From assembly GCA_029224185.1 (NCBI GenBank), contig JANZKI010000097.1:1-64000 (forward strand): DNA of 64,000 bases, in the 5' to 3' direction. The stretch is from Karalla daura (taxonomy: Eukaryota > Chordata > Actinopteri > Chaetodontiformes > Leiognathidae). A program made the translations under genes and the position numbers. Positions 30,910-43,650 of this stretch are shown here, in pieces (within the stretch, counting starts at the first letter, position 1; each line of letters starts with the position of its first letter). Below the pieces are notes generated by a model that saw nothing but the letters and a program-made list of their open reading frames with translations, was not told where the DNA came from and made no database searches.

Positions 30910-33868
30910 CAGCCCCCTGCGTAGGAAACGGTGGGGAAAAGCGCTTTGAAAAAGTGTGTTGACGCATTCACCATCGGCCATTACGCAGTGCATCAACAGG
31001 CCAAAACAGTGTTTAGATCGCCTAGTTGGGCCTGTTTACAGCCCCCTGCGTCGGAAACAGTGAGGATAAGCGCTTTGAAAAAGTGTGTTGACGCATTCAC
31101 CATTGGCCATGACGCAGTGCAGCAACAGGCCTAAACAGTGTTTAGAACGCCTAGTTGGGCCTGTTTACAGCCCCCTGCATCAGAAACGGTGGGAAAAAGC
31201 GCTTTGAAAAAGTGTGTTGACGCATTCACCATCGGCCATTACGCAGTGCAGCAACAGGCCTAAACAATGTTTAGAACGCCTAGTTGGGCCTATTTACAGC
31301 CCCCTGCGTAGGAAACGGTGGGGAAAAGCGCATTGAAAAAGTTTGACACATGCGCCATTGGCCAATACGCAGTGCAGCAACAGGCCAAAACAGTGTTTAG
31401 AACGCTTATTTGAGCCTGTTTACAGCCCCCTTCATGGGAGACTGTGGGGAAAAGCGCTTTCAAAAAGTTTGTTGACACATGCACCATTGGCAAAGACAGA
31501 GTGCAGCAACAGGCCTGAAAAGTGTTTAGAATGCTTATTTGAGCCTGTTTAAAGCCCCCTGCATAGGGGACTGTGGGGAAAAGCGCTTTGAAAAAGTTTG
31601 ACACATGCACCATTGGCCAATACGCAGTGCAGCAACAGGCCTGAAAAGTGTTTAGAACGCTCATTTGAGCCATTTTACAGCCCCCTTTATGGGAGACTGT
31701 GGGGAAAAGCGCTTTGAAAAGGTTTGTTGACACATGCACCATTGGCTAAGACGCAGTGCTGCAACAGGCCTAAACAATATTTAGAACGCCTAGTTGGGCC
31801 TATTTACAGCCCCCTGCGTAGGAAACGGTGGGGAAAAGCACTTTGAAAAAGTGTGTTGACGCATTCACCATCGGCCATTACGCAGTGCATCAACAGGCCA
31901 AAACAGTGTTTAGATCGCCTAGTTGGGCCTGTTTACAGCCCCCTGCGTCGGAAACGGTGAGGATAAGCGCTTTGAAAAAGTGTGTTGACGCATTCACCAT
32001 TGGCCATGACGCAGTGCAGCAACAGGCCAAAACAGTGTTTAGATCGCCTAGTTGGGCCTGTTTACAGCCCCCTGCATAGGAAACGGTGGGGAAAAGCGCT
32101 TTGAAAAAGTGTGTTGACGCATTCACCATGGGCCATTACGTAGTGCAGCAACAGGCCTAAACAGTGTTTAGAGCGCCTATTTGGGCCTGTTTACAGCCCC
32201 CTGCGTAAGAAACGGTGGGGAAAAGCGCTTTGAAAAAGTGTGTTGACGCATTCACCATCGGCCATTACGCAGTGCAGCAACAGGCCTAAACAATGTTTAG
32301 AACGCCTAGTTGGGCCTATTTACAGCCCCCTGCGCAGGAAACGGTGGGGAAAAGCGCTTTGAAAAAGTGTGTTGACGCATTCACCATCGGCCATTACGCA
32401 GTGCATCAACAGGCCTAAACAGTGTTTAGATCGCCTAGTTGGGCCTGTTTACAGCCCCCTGCGTAGAAAACGGTGAGGATAAGCGCTTTGAAAAAGTGTG
32501 TTGACGCATTCACCATGGGCCAATACGCAGTGCAGCAAGAGGCCTAAACAGTGTTTAGATCGCCTAGTTGGGCCTGTTTACAGCCCCCTGCATAGGAAAC
32601 GGTGGGGAAAAGCGCTTTGAAAAAGTGTGTTGACGCATTCACCATCGGCCATTACGCAGTGCATCAACAGGCCTAAACAGTGTTTAGATCGCCTAGTTGG
32701 GCCTGTTTACAGCCCCCTGCGTAGAAAACAGTGAGGATAAGCGCTTTGAAAAAGTGTGTTGACGCATTCACCATGGGCCAATACGCAGTGCAGCAAGAGG
32801 CCTAAACAGTGTTTAAAACGCCTAGTTGGGCCTGTTTACAGCCCCCGGCGTAGGAAACGGTGGGGAAAAGCGCTTTGAAAAAGTGTGTACACATTCACCA
32901 TCGGACATTACGCAGTGCAGCAACAGGCCAAAACAGTGTTTAGATCGCCTAGTTGGGCCTGTTTACAGCCCCCTGCGTAGGAAACGGTGGGGAAAAGCGC
33001 TTTGAAAAAGTGTGTTGACGCATTCACCATGGGCCAGTACGTAGTGCAGCAACAGGCCTAAACAGTGTTTAGAGCGCCTATTTGGGCCTGTTTACAGCCC
33101 CCTGCGTAAGAAACGGTGGGGAAAAGCGCTTTGAAAAAGTGTGTTTACGCATTCACTATTGGCCATTACGCAGTGCAGCAACAGGCCTAAACAGTGTTTA
33201 GAACGCCTAGTTGGGCCTGTTTACAACCCCCTGCATTGGAAGCGGTGGGGAAAAGCGCTTTGAAAAAGTGTGTTGACGCATTCACCATCGGCCAATACGC
33301 AGTGCAGCAACAGGCCTAAACAGTGTGTAGAACGCCTAGTTGGGCCTGTTTACAGCCCCCTGCGTAGGAAACGGTGAGGATAAGCGCTTTGAAAAAGTGT
33401 GTTGACGCATTCACCATTGGCCATGACGCAGTGCAGCAACAGGCCTAAACAGTGTTTAGAACGCCTAGTTGGGCCTGTTTACAGCCCCCTGCATCAGAAA
33501 CGGTGGGAAAAAGCGCTTTGAAAAAGTGTGTTGACGCATTCACCATGGGCCATTACGCAGTGCAGCAACAGGCCTAAACAGTGTTTAGAACGCCTAGTTG
33601 GGCCTGTTTACAGCCCCCTGCGTAAGAAACGTTGGGGAAAAGCGCTTTGAAAAAGTGTGTTGACGCATTCACCATGGGCCACTTACTAGTGCAGCAACAG
33701 GCCTAAAAAGTGTTTAAAACGCCTAGTTGGGCCTGTTTACAACCCCCTGCATTGGAAACGGTGGGGAAAAGCGCTTTGAAAAAGTGTGTTGACGCATTCA
33801 CCATCGGCCATTACGCAGTGCTGCAACAGGCCTAAACAATGTTTAGAACGCCTAGTTGGGCCTATTTA
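30910..33868 (+). repeat. Zone 3 23-mer with mP-mS block, 2959 bp
   Basis: Order: mC, mD (ACAGTG subtype), mE/mH hybrid (31168), mP-mQ-mR-mS, mC*, mD/mF hybrid (31936), mG-mH-mI-mJ, mG/mI hybrid (32581), mJ-mK-mL-mM-mN-mO-mE-mA-mB. The mG/mI hybrid removes two monomers relative to the 25-mers. The mD/mF hybrid starts ATTGGCCATGACGC and ends GGCCAAAACAG with TTTAGATCGCC. Confidence 0.92.
31297..31806 (+). repeat. Divergent mP-mQ-mR-mS block, copy 2
   Basis: 510 bp: mP 31297-31422 (126 bp), mQ 31423-31551, mR 31552-31677 (126 bp), mS 31678-31806. mP: GCGCATTGAAAAAG and GCGCCATTGG. mQ: CTTCATGGGAGACTG and GGCAAAGACAGAG. mR: GCATAGGGGACTG. mS: CTTTATGGGAGACTG, AAAAGGTTTG and AACAATATTTAG. It has CTTATTTGAGCC, as do all later copies. 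Confidence 0.94.
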
Positions 33869-35156
33869 CAGCCCCCTGCGTAGGAAACGGTGGGGAAAAG
33901 CGCTTTGAAAAAGTGTGTTGACGCATTCACCATCGGCCATTACGCAGTGCATCAACAGGCCAAAACAGTGTTTAGATCGCCTAGTTGGGCCTGTTTACAG
34001 CCCCCTGCGTCGGAAACGGTGAGGATAAGCGCTTTGAAAAAGTGTGTTGACGCATTCACCATTGGCCATGACGCAGTGCAGCAACAGGCCTAAACAGTGT
34101 TTAGAACGCCTAGTTGGGCCTGTTTACAGCCCCCTGCATCAGAAACGGTGGGAAAAAGCGCTTTGAAAAAGTGTGTTGACGCATTCACCATGGGCCATTA
34201 CGCAGTGCAGCAACAGGCCTAAACAGTGTTTAGAACGCCTAGTTGGGCCTGTTTACAGCCCCCTGCATCAGAAACGGTGGGAAAAAGCGCTTTGAAAAAG
34301 TGTGTTGACGCATTCACCATGGGCCATTACGCAGTGCAGCAACAGGCCTAAACAGTGTTTAGAACGCCTAGTTGGGCCTGTTTACAGCCCCCTGCGTAAG
34401 AAACGTTGGGGAAAAGCGCTTTGAAAAAGTGTGTTGACGCATTCACCATGGGCCACTTACTAGTGCAGCAACAGGCCTAAAAAGTGTTTAAAACGCCTAG
34501 TTGGGCCTGTTTACAGCCCCCTGCGTAAGAAACGGTGGGGAAAAGCGCTTTGAAAAAGTGTGTACACATTCACCATCGGACATTACGCAGTGCAGCAACA
34601 GGCCAAAACAGTGTTTAGAACGCCTAGTTGGGCCTGTTTACAGCCCCCTGCATCAGAAACGGTGGGAAAAAGCGCTTTGAAAAAGTGTGTTGACGCATTC
34701 ACCATGGGCCATTACGCAGTGCAGCAACAGGCCTAAACAGTGTTTAGAACGCCTAGTTGGGCCTGTTTACAGCCCCCTGCATCAGAAACGGTGGGAAAAA
34801 GCGCTTTGAAAAAGTGTGTTGACGCATTCACCATGGGCCATTACGCAGTGCAGCAACAGGCCTAAACAATGTTTAGAACGCCTAGTTGGGCCTGTTTACA
34901 GCCCCCTGCGTAAGAAACGTTGGGGAAAAGCGCTTTGAAAAAGTGTGTTGACGCATTCACCATGGGCCACTTACTAGTGCAGCAACAGGCCTAAAAAGTG
35001 TTTAAAACGCCTAGTTGGGCCTGTTTACAACCCCCTGCATTGGAAACGGTGGGGAAAAGCGCTTTGAAAAAGTGTGTTGACGCATTCACCATCGGCCATT
35101 ACGCAGTGCTGCAACAGGCCTAAACAATGTTTAGAACGCCTAGTTGGGCCTATTTA
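33869..35156 (+). repeat. Zone 3 10-mer, copy 2
   Basis: Same order and diagnostic bases as the copy at 29622; I saw no difference on reading. Confidence 0.92.
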
Positions 35157-37857
35157 CAGCCCCCTGCGTAGGAAACGGTGGGGAAAAGCGCTTTGAAAAA
35201 GTGTGTTGACGCATTCACCATCGGCCATTACGCAGTGCATCAACAGGCCAAAACAGTGTTTAGATCGCCTAGTTGGGCCTGTTTACAGCCCCCTGCGTCG
35301 GAAACAGTGAGGATAAGCGCTTTGAAAAAGTGTGTTGACGCATTCACCATTGGCCATGACGCAGTGCAGCAACAGGCCTAAACAGTGTTTAGAACGCCTA
35401 GTTGGGCCTGTTTACAGCCCCCTGCATCAGAAACGGTGGGAAAAAGCGCTTTGAAAAAGTGTGTTGACGCATTCACCATCGGCCATTACGCAGTGCAGCA
35501 ACAGGCCTAAACAATGTTTAGAACGCCTAGTTGGGCCTATTTACAGCCCCCTGCGTAGGAAACGGTGGGGAAAAGCGCATTGAAAAAGTTTGACACATGC
35601 GCCATTGGCCAATACGCAGTGCAGCAACAGGCCAAAACAGTGTTTAGAACGCTTATTTGAGCCTGTTTACAGCCCCCTTCATGGGAGACTGTGGGGAAAA
35701 GCGCTTTCAAAAAGTTTGTTGACACATGCACCATTGGCAAAGACAGAGTGCAGCAACAGGCCTGAAAAGTGTTTAGAATGCTTATTTGAGCCTGTTTAAA
35801 GCCCCCTGCATAGGGGACTGTGGGGAAAAGCGCTTTGAAAAAGTTTGACACATGCACCATTGGCCAATACGCAGTGCAGCAACAGGCCTGAAAAGTGTTT
35901 AGAACGCTCATTTGAGCCATTTTACAGCCCCCTTTATGGGAGACTGTGGGGAAAAGCGCTTTGAAAAGGTTTGTTGACACATGCACCATTGGCTAAGACG
36001 CAGTGCTGCAACAGGCCTAAACAATATTTAGAACGCCTAGTTGGGCCTATTTACAGCCCCCTGCGTAGGAAACGGTGGGGAAAAGCACTTTGAAAAAGTG
36101 TGTTGACGCATTCACCATCGGCCATTACGCAGTGCATCAACAGGCCAAAACAGTGTTTAGATCGCCTAGTTGGGCCTGTTTACAGCCCCCTGCGTCGGAA
36201 ACGGTGAGGATAAGCGCTTTGAAAAAGTGTGTTGACGCATTCACCATTGGCCATGACGCAGTGCAGCAACAGGCCAAAACAGTGTTTAGATCGCCTAGTT
36301 GGGCCTGTTTACAGCCCCCTGCATAGGAAACGGTGGGGAAAAGCGCTTTGAAAAAGTGTGTTGACGCATTCACCATGGGCCATTACGTAGTGCAGCAACA
36401 GGCCTAAACAGTGTTTAGAGCGCCTATTTGGGCCTGTTTACAGCCCCCTGCGTAAGAAACGGTGGGGAAAAGCGCTTTGAAAAAGTGTGTTGACGCATTC
36501 ACCATCGGCCATTACGCAGTGCAGCAACAGGCCTAAACAGTGTTTAGAACGCCTAGTTGGGCCTGTTTACAGCCCCCTGCGTAAGAAACGTTGGGGAAAA
36601 GCGCTTTGAAAAAGTGTGTTGACGCATTCACCATGGGCCACTTACTAGTGCAGCAACAGGCCTAAAAAGTGTTTAAAACGCCTAGTTGGGCCTGTTTACA
36701 GCCCCCTGCGTAAGAAACGGTGGGGAAAAGCGCTTTGAAAAAGTGTGTACACATTCACCATCGGACATTACGCAGTGCAGCAACAGGCCAAAACAGTGTT
36801 TAGATCGCCTAGTTGGGCCTGTTTACAGCCCCCTGCATAGGAAACGGTGGGGAAAAGCGCTTTGAAAAAGTGTGTTGACGCATTCACCATGGGCCATTAC
36901 GTAGTGCAGCAACAGGCCTAAACAGTGTTTAGAGCGCCTAGTTGGGCCTGTTTACAGCCCCCTGCGTAAGAAACGGTGGGGAAAAGCGCTTTGAAAAAGT
37001 GTGTTGACGCATTCACCATCGGCCATTACGCAGTGCAGCAACAGGCCTAAACAATGTTTAGAACGCCTAGTTGGGCCTATTTACAGCCCCCTGCGTAGGA
37101 AACGGTGGGGAAAAGCGCTTTGAAAAAGTGTGTTTACGCATTCACTATTGGCCATTACGCAGTGCAGCAACAGGCCTAAACAGTGTTTAGAACGCCTAGT
37201 TGGGCCTGTTTACAACCCCCTGCATTGGAAGCGGTGGGGAAAAGCGCTTTGAAAAAGTGTGTTGACGCATTCACCATCGGCCAATACGCAGTGCAGCAAC
37301 AGGCCTAAACAGTGTGTAGAACGCCTAGTTGGGCCTGTTTACAGCCCCCTGCGTAGGAAACGGTGAGGATAAGCGCTTTGAAAAAGTGTGTTGACGCATT
37401 CACCATTGGCCATGACGCAGTGCAGCAACAGGCCTAAACAGTGTTTAGAACGCCTAGTTGGGCCTGTTTACAGCCCCCTGCATCAGAAACGGTGGGAAAA
37501 AGCGCTTTGAAAAAGTGTGTTGACGCATTCACCATGGGCCATTACGCAGTGCAGCAACAGGCCTAAACAGTGTTTAGAACGCCTAGTTGGGCCTGTTTAC
37601 AGCCCCCTGCGTAAGAAACGTTGGGGAAAAGCGCTTTGAAAAAGTGTGTTGACGCATTCACCATGGGCCACTTACTAGTGCAGCAACAGGCCTAAAAAGT
37701 GTTTAAAACGCCTAGTTGGGCCTGTTTACAACCCCCTGCATTGGAAACGGTGGGGAAAAGCGCTTTGAAAAAGTGTGTTGACGCATTCACCATCGGCCAT
37801 TACGCAGTGCTGCAACAGGCCTAAACAATGTTTAGAACGCCTAGTTGGGCCTATTTA
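35157..37857 (+). repeat. Zone 3 21-mer with mP-mS block, 2701 bp
   Basis: Order: mC, mD, mE/mH, mP-mQ-mR-mS, mC*, mD/mF, mG, mH/mE hybrid (36441), mA-mF-mG-mH, mI/mM hybrid (37084), mN-mO-mE-mA-mB. The mH/mE hybrid reads straight into mA. The mI/mM hybrid has GCGTAGG and then GTGTTTACGCATTCACTA and removes mJ, mK and mL. This makes the shortest HOR of zone 3 (31 monomers, 3989 bp block to block). Confidence 0.91.
35544..36053 (+). repeat. Divergent mP-mQ-mR-mS block, copy 3
   Basis: 510 bp, 4247 bp after copy 2 and read as identical to it. Followed by mC* with AGCACTTTG at 36054. Confidence 0.93.
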
Positions 37858-39145
37858 CAGCCCCCTGCGTAGGAAACGGTGGGGAAAAGCGCTTTGAAAA
37901 AGTGTGTTGACGCATTCACCATCGGCCATTACGCAGTGCATCAACAGGCCAAAACAGTGTTTAGATCGCCTAGTTGGGCCTGTTTACAGCCCCCTGCGTC
38001 GGAAACGGTGAGGATAAGCGCTTTGAAAAAGTGTGTTGACGCATTCACCATTGGCCATGACGCAGTGCAGCAACAGGCCTAAACAGTGTTTAGAACGCCT
38101 AGTTGGGCCTGTTTACAGCCCCCTGCATCAGAAACGGTGGGAAAAAGCGCTTTGAAAAAGTGTGTTGACGCATTCACCATGGGCCATTACGCAGTGCAGC
38201 AACAGGCCTAAACAGTGTTTAGAACGCCTAGTTGGGCCTGTTTACAGCCCCCTGCATCAGAAACGGTGGGAAAAAGCGCTTTGAAAAAGTGTGTTGACGC
38301 ATTCACCATGGGCCATTACGCAGTGCAGCAACAGGCCTAAACAGTGTTTAGAACGCCTAGTTGGGCCTGTTTACAGCCCCCTGCGTAAGAAACGTTGGGG
38401 AAAAGCGCTTTGAAAAAGTGTGTTGACGCATTCACCATGGGCCACTTACTAGTGCAGCAACAGGCCTAAAAAGTGTTTAAAACGCCTAGTTGGGCCTGTT
38501 TACAGCCCCCTGCGTAAGAAACGGTGGGGAAAAGCGCTTTGAAAAAGTGTGTACACATTCACCATCGGACATTACGCAGTGCAGCAACAGGCCAAAACAG
38601 TGTTTAGAACGCCTAGTTGGGCCTGTTTACAGCCCCCTGCATCAGAAACGGTGGGAAAAAGCGCTTTGAAAAAGTGTGTTGACGCATTCACCATGGGCCA
38701 TTACGCAGTGCAGCAACAGGCCTAAACAGTGTTTAGAACGCCTAGTTGGGCCTGTTTACAGCCCCCTGCATCAGAAACGGTGGGAAAAAGCGCTTTGAAA
38801 AAGTGTGTTGACGCATTCACCATGGGCCATTACGCAGTGCAGCAACAGGCCTAAACAATGTTTAGAACGCCTAGTTGGGCCTGTTTACAGCCCCCTGCGT
38901 AAGAAACGTTGGGGAAAAGCGCTTTGAAAAAGTGTGTTGACGCATTCACCATGGGCCACTTACTAGTGCAGCAACAGGCCTAAAAAGTGTTTAAAACGCC
39001 TAGTTGGGCCTGTTTACAACCCCCTGCATTGGAAACGGTGGGGAAAAGCGCTTTGAAAAAGTGTGTTGACGCATTCACCATCGGCCATTACGCAGTGCTG
39101 CAACAGGCCTAAACAATGTTTAGAACGCCTAGTTGGGCCTATTTA
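37858..39145 (+). repeat. Zone 3 10-mer, copy 3
   Basis: Same order and subtypes as 29622-30909, including AACAATGTTTAG in the last mE. Confidence 0.92.
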
Positions 39146-42100
39146 CAGCCCCCTGCGTAGGAAACGGTGGGGAAAAGCGCTTTGAAAAAGTGTGTTGACG
39201 CATTCACCATCGGCCATTACGCAGTGCATCAACAGGCCAAAACAGTGTTTAGATCGCCTAGTTGGGCCTGTTTACAGCCCCCTGCGTCGGAAACAGTGAG
39301 GATAAGCGCTTTGAAAAAGTGTGTTGACGCATTCACCATTGGCCATGACGCAGTGCAGCAACAGGCCTAAACAGTGTTTAGAACGCCTAGTTGGGCCTGT
39401 TTACAGCCCCCTGCATCAGAAACGGTGGGAAAAAGCGCTTTGAAAAAGTGTGTTGACGCATTCACCATCGGCCATTACGCAGTGCAGCAACAGGCCTAAA
39501 CAATGTTTAGAACGCCTAGTTGGGCCTATTTACAGCCCCCTGCGTAGGAAACGGTGGGGAAAAGCGCATTGAAAAAGTTTGACACATGCGCCATTGGCCA
39601 ATACGCAGTGCAGCAACAGGCCAAAACAGTGTTTAGAACGCTTATTTGAGCCTGTTTACAGCCCCCTTCATGGGAGACTGTGGGGAAAAGCGCTTTCAAA
39701 AAGTTTGTTGACACATGCACCATTGGCAAAGACAGAGTGCAGCAACAGGCCTGAAAAGTGTTTAGAATGCTTATTTGAGCCTGTTTAAAGCCCCCTGCAT
39801 AGGGGACTGTGGGGAAAAGCGCTTTGAAAAAGTTTGACACATGCACCATTGGCCAATACGCAGTGCAGCAACAGGCCTGAAAAGTGTTTAGAACGCTCAT
39901 TTGAGCCATTTTACAGCCCCCTTTATGGGAGACTGTGGGGAAAAGCGCTTTGAAAAGGTTTGTTGACACATGCACCATTGGCTAAGACGCAGTGCTGCAA
40001 CAGGCCTAAACAATATTTAGAACGCCTAGTTGGGCCTATTTACAGCCCCCTGCGTAGGAAACGGTGGGGAAAAGCACTTTGAAAAAGTGTGTTGACGCAT
40101 TCACCATCGGCCATTACGCAGTGCATCAACAGGCCAAAACAGTGTTTAGATCGCCTAGTTGGGCCTGTTTACAGCCCCCTGCGTCGGAAACGGTGAGGAT
40201 AAGCGCTTTGAAAAAGTGTGTTGACGCATTCACCATTGGCCATGACGCAGTGCAGCAACAGGCCAAAACAGTGTTTAGATCGCCTAGTTGGGCCTGTTTA
40301 CAGCCCCCTGCATAGGAAACGGTGGGGAAAAGCGCTTTGAAAAAGTGTGTTGACGCATTCACCATGGGCCATTACGTAGTGCAGCAACAGGCCTAAACAG
40401 TGTTTAGAGCGCCTATTTGGGCCTGTTTACAGCCCCCTGCGTAAGAAACGGTGGGGAAAAGCGCTTTGAAAAAGTGTGTTGACGCATTCACCATCGGCCA
40501 TTACGCAGTGCAGCAACAGGCCTAAACAATGTTTAGAACGCCTAGTTGGGCCTATTTACAGCCCCCTGCGCAGGAAACGGTGGGGAAAAGCGCTTTGAAA
40601 AAGTGTGTTGACGCATTCACCATCGGCCATTACGCAGTGCATCAACAGGCCTAAACAGTGTTTAGATCGCCTAGTTGGGCCTGTTTACAGCCCCCTGCGT
40701 AGAAAACGGTGAGGATAAGCGCTTTGAAAAAGTGTGTTGACGCATTCACCATGGGCCAATACGCAGTGCAGCAAGAGGCCTAAACAGTGTTTAGATCGCC
40801 TAGTTGGGCCTGTTTACAGCCCCCTGCATAGGAAACGGTGGGGAAAAGCGCTTTGAAAAAGTGTGTTGACGCATTCACCATGGGCCATTACGTAGTGCAG
40901 CAACAGGCCTAAACAGTGTTTAGAGCGCCTAGTTGGGCCTGTTTACAGCCCCCTGCGTAAGAAACGGTGGGGAAAAGCGCTTTGAAAAAGTGTGTTGACG
41001 CATTCACCATCGGCCATTACGCAGTGCAGCAACAGGCCTAAACAATGTTTAGAACGCCTAGTTGGGCCTATTTACAGCCCCCTGCGTAGGAAACGGTGGG
41101 GAAAAGCGCTTTGAAAAAGTGTGTTGACGCATTCACCATCGGCCATTACGCAGTGCATCAACAGGCCTAAACAGTGTTTAGATCGCCTAGTTGGGCCTGT
41201 TTACAGCCCCCTGCGTAGAAAACAGTGAGGATAAGCGCTTTGAAAAAGTGTGTTGACGCATTCACCATGGGCCAATACGCAGTGCAGCAAGAGGCCTAAA
41301 CAGTGTTTAAAACGCCTAGTTGGGCCTGTTTACAGCCCCCGGCGTAGGAAACGGTGGGGAAAAGCGCTTTGAAAAAGTGTGTACACATTCACCATCGGAC
41401 ATTACGCAGTGCAGCAACAGGCCAAAACAGTGTTTAGATCGCCTAGTTGGGCCTGTTTACAGCCCCCTGCGTAGGAAACGGTGGGGAAAAGCGCTTTGAA
41501 AAAGTGTGTTGACGCATTCACCATGGGCCAGTACGTAGTGCAGCAACAGGCCTAAACAGTGTTTAGAGCGCCTATTTGGGCCTGTTTACAGCCCCCTGCG
41601 TAAGAAACGGTGGGGAAAAGCGCTTTGAAAAAGTGTGTTTACGCATTCACTATTGGCCATTACGCAGTGCAGCAACAGGCCTAAACAGTGTTTAGAACGC
41701 CTAGTTGGGCCTGTTTACAACCCCCTGCATTGGAAGCGGTGGGGAAAAGCGCTTTGAAAAAGTGTGTTGACGCATTCACCATCGGCCAATACGCAGTGCA
41801 GCAACAGGCCTAAACAGTGTGTAGAACGCCTAGTTGGGCCTGTTTACAGCCCCCTGCGTAGGAAACGGTGAGGATAAGCGCTTTGAAAAAGTGTGTTGAC
41901 GCATTCACCATTGGCCATGACGCAGTGCAGCAACAGGCCTAAACAGTGTTTAGAACGCCTAGTTGGGCCTGTTTACAGCCCCCTGCATCAGAAACGGTGG
42001 GAAAAAGCGCTTTGAAAAAGTGTGTTGACGCATTCACCATGGGCCATTACGCAGTGCAGCAACAGGCCTAAACAGTGTTTAGAACGCCTAGTTGGGCCTG

Positions 42101-42362
42101 TTTACAGCCCCCTGCGTAAGAAACGTTGGGGAAAAGCGCTTTGAAAAAGTGTGTTGACGCATTCACCATGGGCCACTTACTAGTGAAGCAACAGGCCTAA
42201 AAAGTGTTTAAAACGCCTAGTTGGGCCTGTTTACAACCCCCTGCATTGGAAACGGTGGGGAAAAGCGCTTTGAAAAAGTGTGTTGACGCATTCACCATCG
42301 GCCATTACGCAGTGCTGCAACAGGCCTAAACAATGTTTAGAACGCCTAGTTGGGCCTATTTA
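39146..42362 (+). repeat. Zone 3 25-mer with mP-mS block, 3217 bp, full form
   Basis: Order: mC, mD, mE/mH, mP-mQ-mR-mS, mC*, mD/mF, then double mG-mH-mI-mJ, mK-mL-mM-mN-mO-mE-mA-mB. The two 126-bp and one 127-bp monomers give 3217 bp. Private change: C to A at 42186 (TAGTGAAGC) in the mA. With the following 10-mer it makes the 35-monomer, 4505-bp HOR. Confidence 0.93.
39533..40042 (+). repeat. Divergent mP-mQ-mR-mS block, copy 4
   Basis: 510 bp, 3989 bp after copy 3 and read as identical to it. Confidence 0.93.
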
Positions 42363-43650
42363 CAGCCCCCTGCGTAGGAAACGGTGGGGAAAAGCGCTTT
42401 GAAAAAGTGTGTTGACGCATTCACCATCGGCCATTACGCAGTGCATCAACAGGCCAAAACAGTGTTTAGATCGCCTAGTTGGGCCTGTTTACAGCCCCCT
42501 GCGTCGGAAACGGTGAGGATAAGCGCTTTGAAAAAGTGTGTTGACGCATTCACCATTGGCCATGACGCAGTGCAGCAACAGGCCTAAACAGTGTTTAGAA
42601 CGCCTAGTTGGGCCTGTTTACAGCCCCCTGCATCAGAAACGGTGGGAAAAAGCGCTTTGAAAAAGTGTGTTGACGCATTCACCATGGGCCATTACGCAGT
42701 GCAGCAACAGGCCTAAACAGTGTTTAGAACGCCTAGTTGGGCCTGTTTACAGCCCCCTGCATCAGAAACGGTGGGAAAAAGCGCTTTGAAAAAGTGTGTT
42801 GACGCATTCACCATGGGCCATTACGCAGTGCAGCAACAGGCCTAAACAGTGTTTAGAACGCCTAGTTGGGCCTGTTTACAGCCCCCTGCGTAAGAAACGT
42901 TGGGGAAAAGCGCTTTGAAAAAGTGTGTTGACGCATTCACCATGGGCCACTTACTAGTGCAGCAACAGGCCTAAAAAGTGTTTAAAACGCCTAGTTGGGC
43001 CTGTTTACAGCCCCCTGCGTAAGAAACGGTGGGGAAAAGCGCTTTGAAAAAGTGTGTACACATTCACCATCGGACATTACGCAGTGCAGCAACAGGCCAA
43101 AACAGTGTTTAGAACGCCTAGTTGGGCCTGTTTACAGCCCCCTGCATCAGAAACGGTGGGAAAAAGCGCTTTGAAAAAGTGTGTTGACGCATTCACCATG
43201 GGCCATTACGCAGTGCAGCAACAGGCCTAAACAGTGTTTAGAACGCCTAGTTGGGCCTGTTTACAGCCCCCTGCATCAGAAACGGTGGGAAAAAGCGCTT
43301 TGAAAAAGTGTGTTGACGCATTCACCATGGGCCATTACGCAGTGCAGCAACAGGCCTAAACAATGTTTAGAACGCCTAGTTGGGCCTGTTTACAGCCCCC
43401 TGCGTAAGAAACGTTGGGGAAAAGCGCTTTGAAAAAGTGTGTTGACGCATTCACCATGGGCCACTTACTAGTGCAGCAACAGGCCTAAAAAGTGTTTAAA
43501 ACGCCTAGTTGGGCCTGTTTACAACCCCCTGCATTGGAAACGGTGGGGAAAAGCGCTTTGAAAAAGTGTGTTGACGCATTCACCATCGGCCATTACGCAG
43601 TGCTGCAACAGGCCTAAACAATGTTTAGAACGCCTAGTTGGGCCTATTTA
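42363..43650 (+). repeat. Zone 3 10-mer, copy 4
   Basis: Same order and subtypes as the other zone 3 10-mers. Confidence 0.92.

Noticed and set aside
31290..31742. 150-codon open frame on the minus strand over each mP-mS block
   Set aside because: It is a translated satellite with a roughly 43-residue internal period. It is kept in eight copies only because the DNA copies are near-identical. Changes between monomer types do not favour silent positions in any way I could see.
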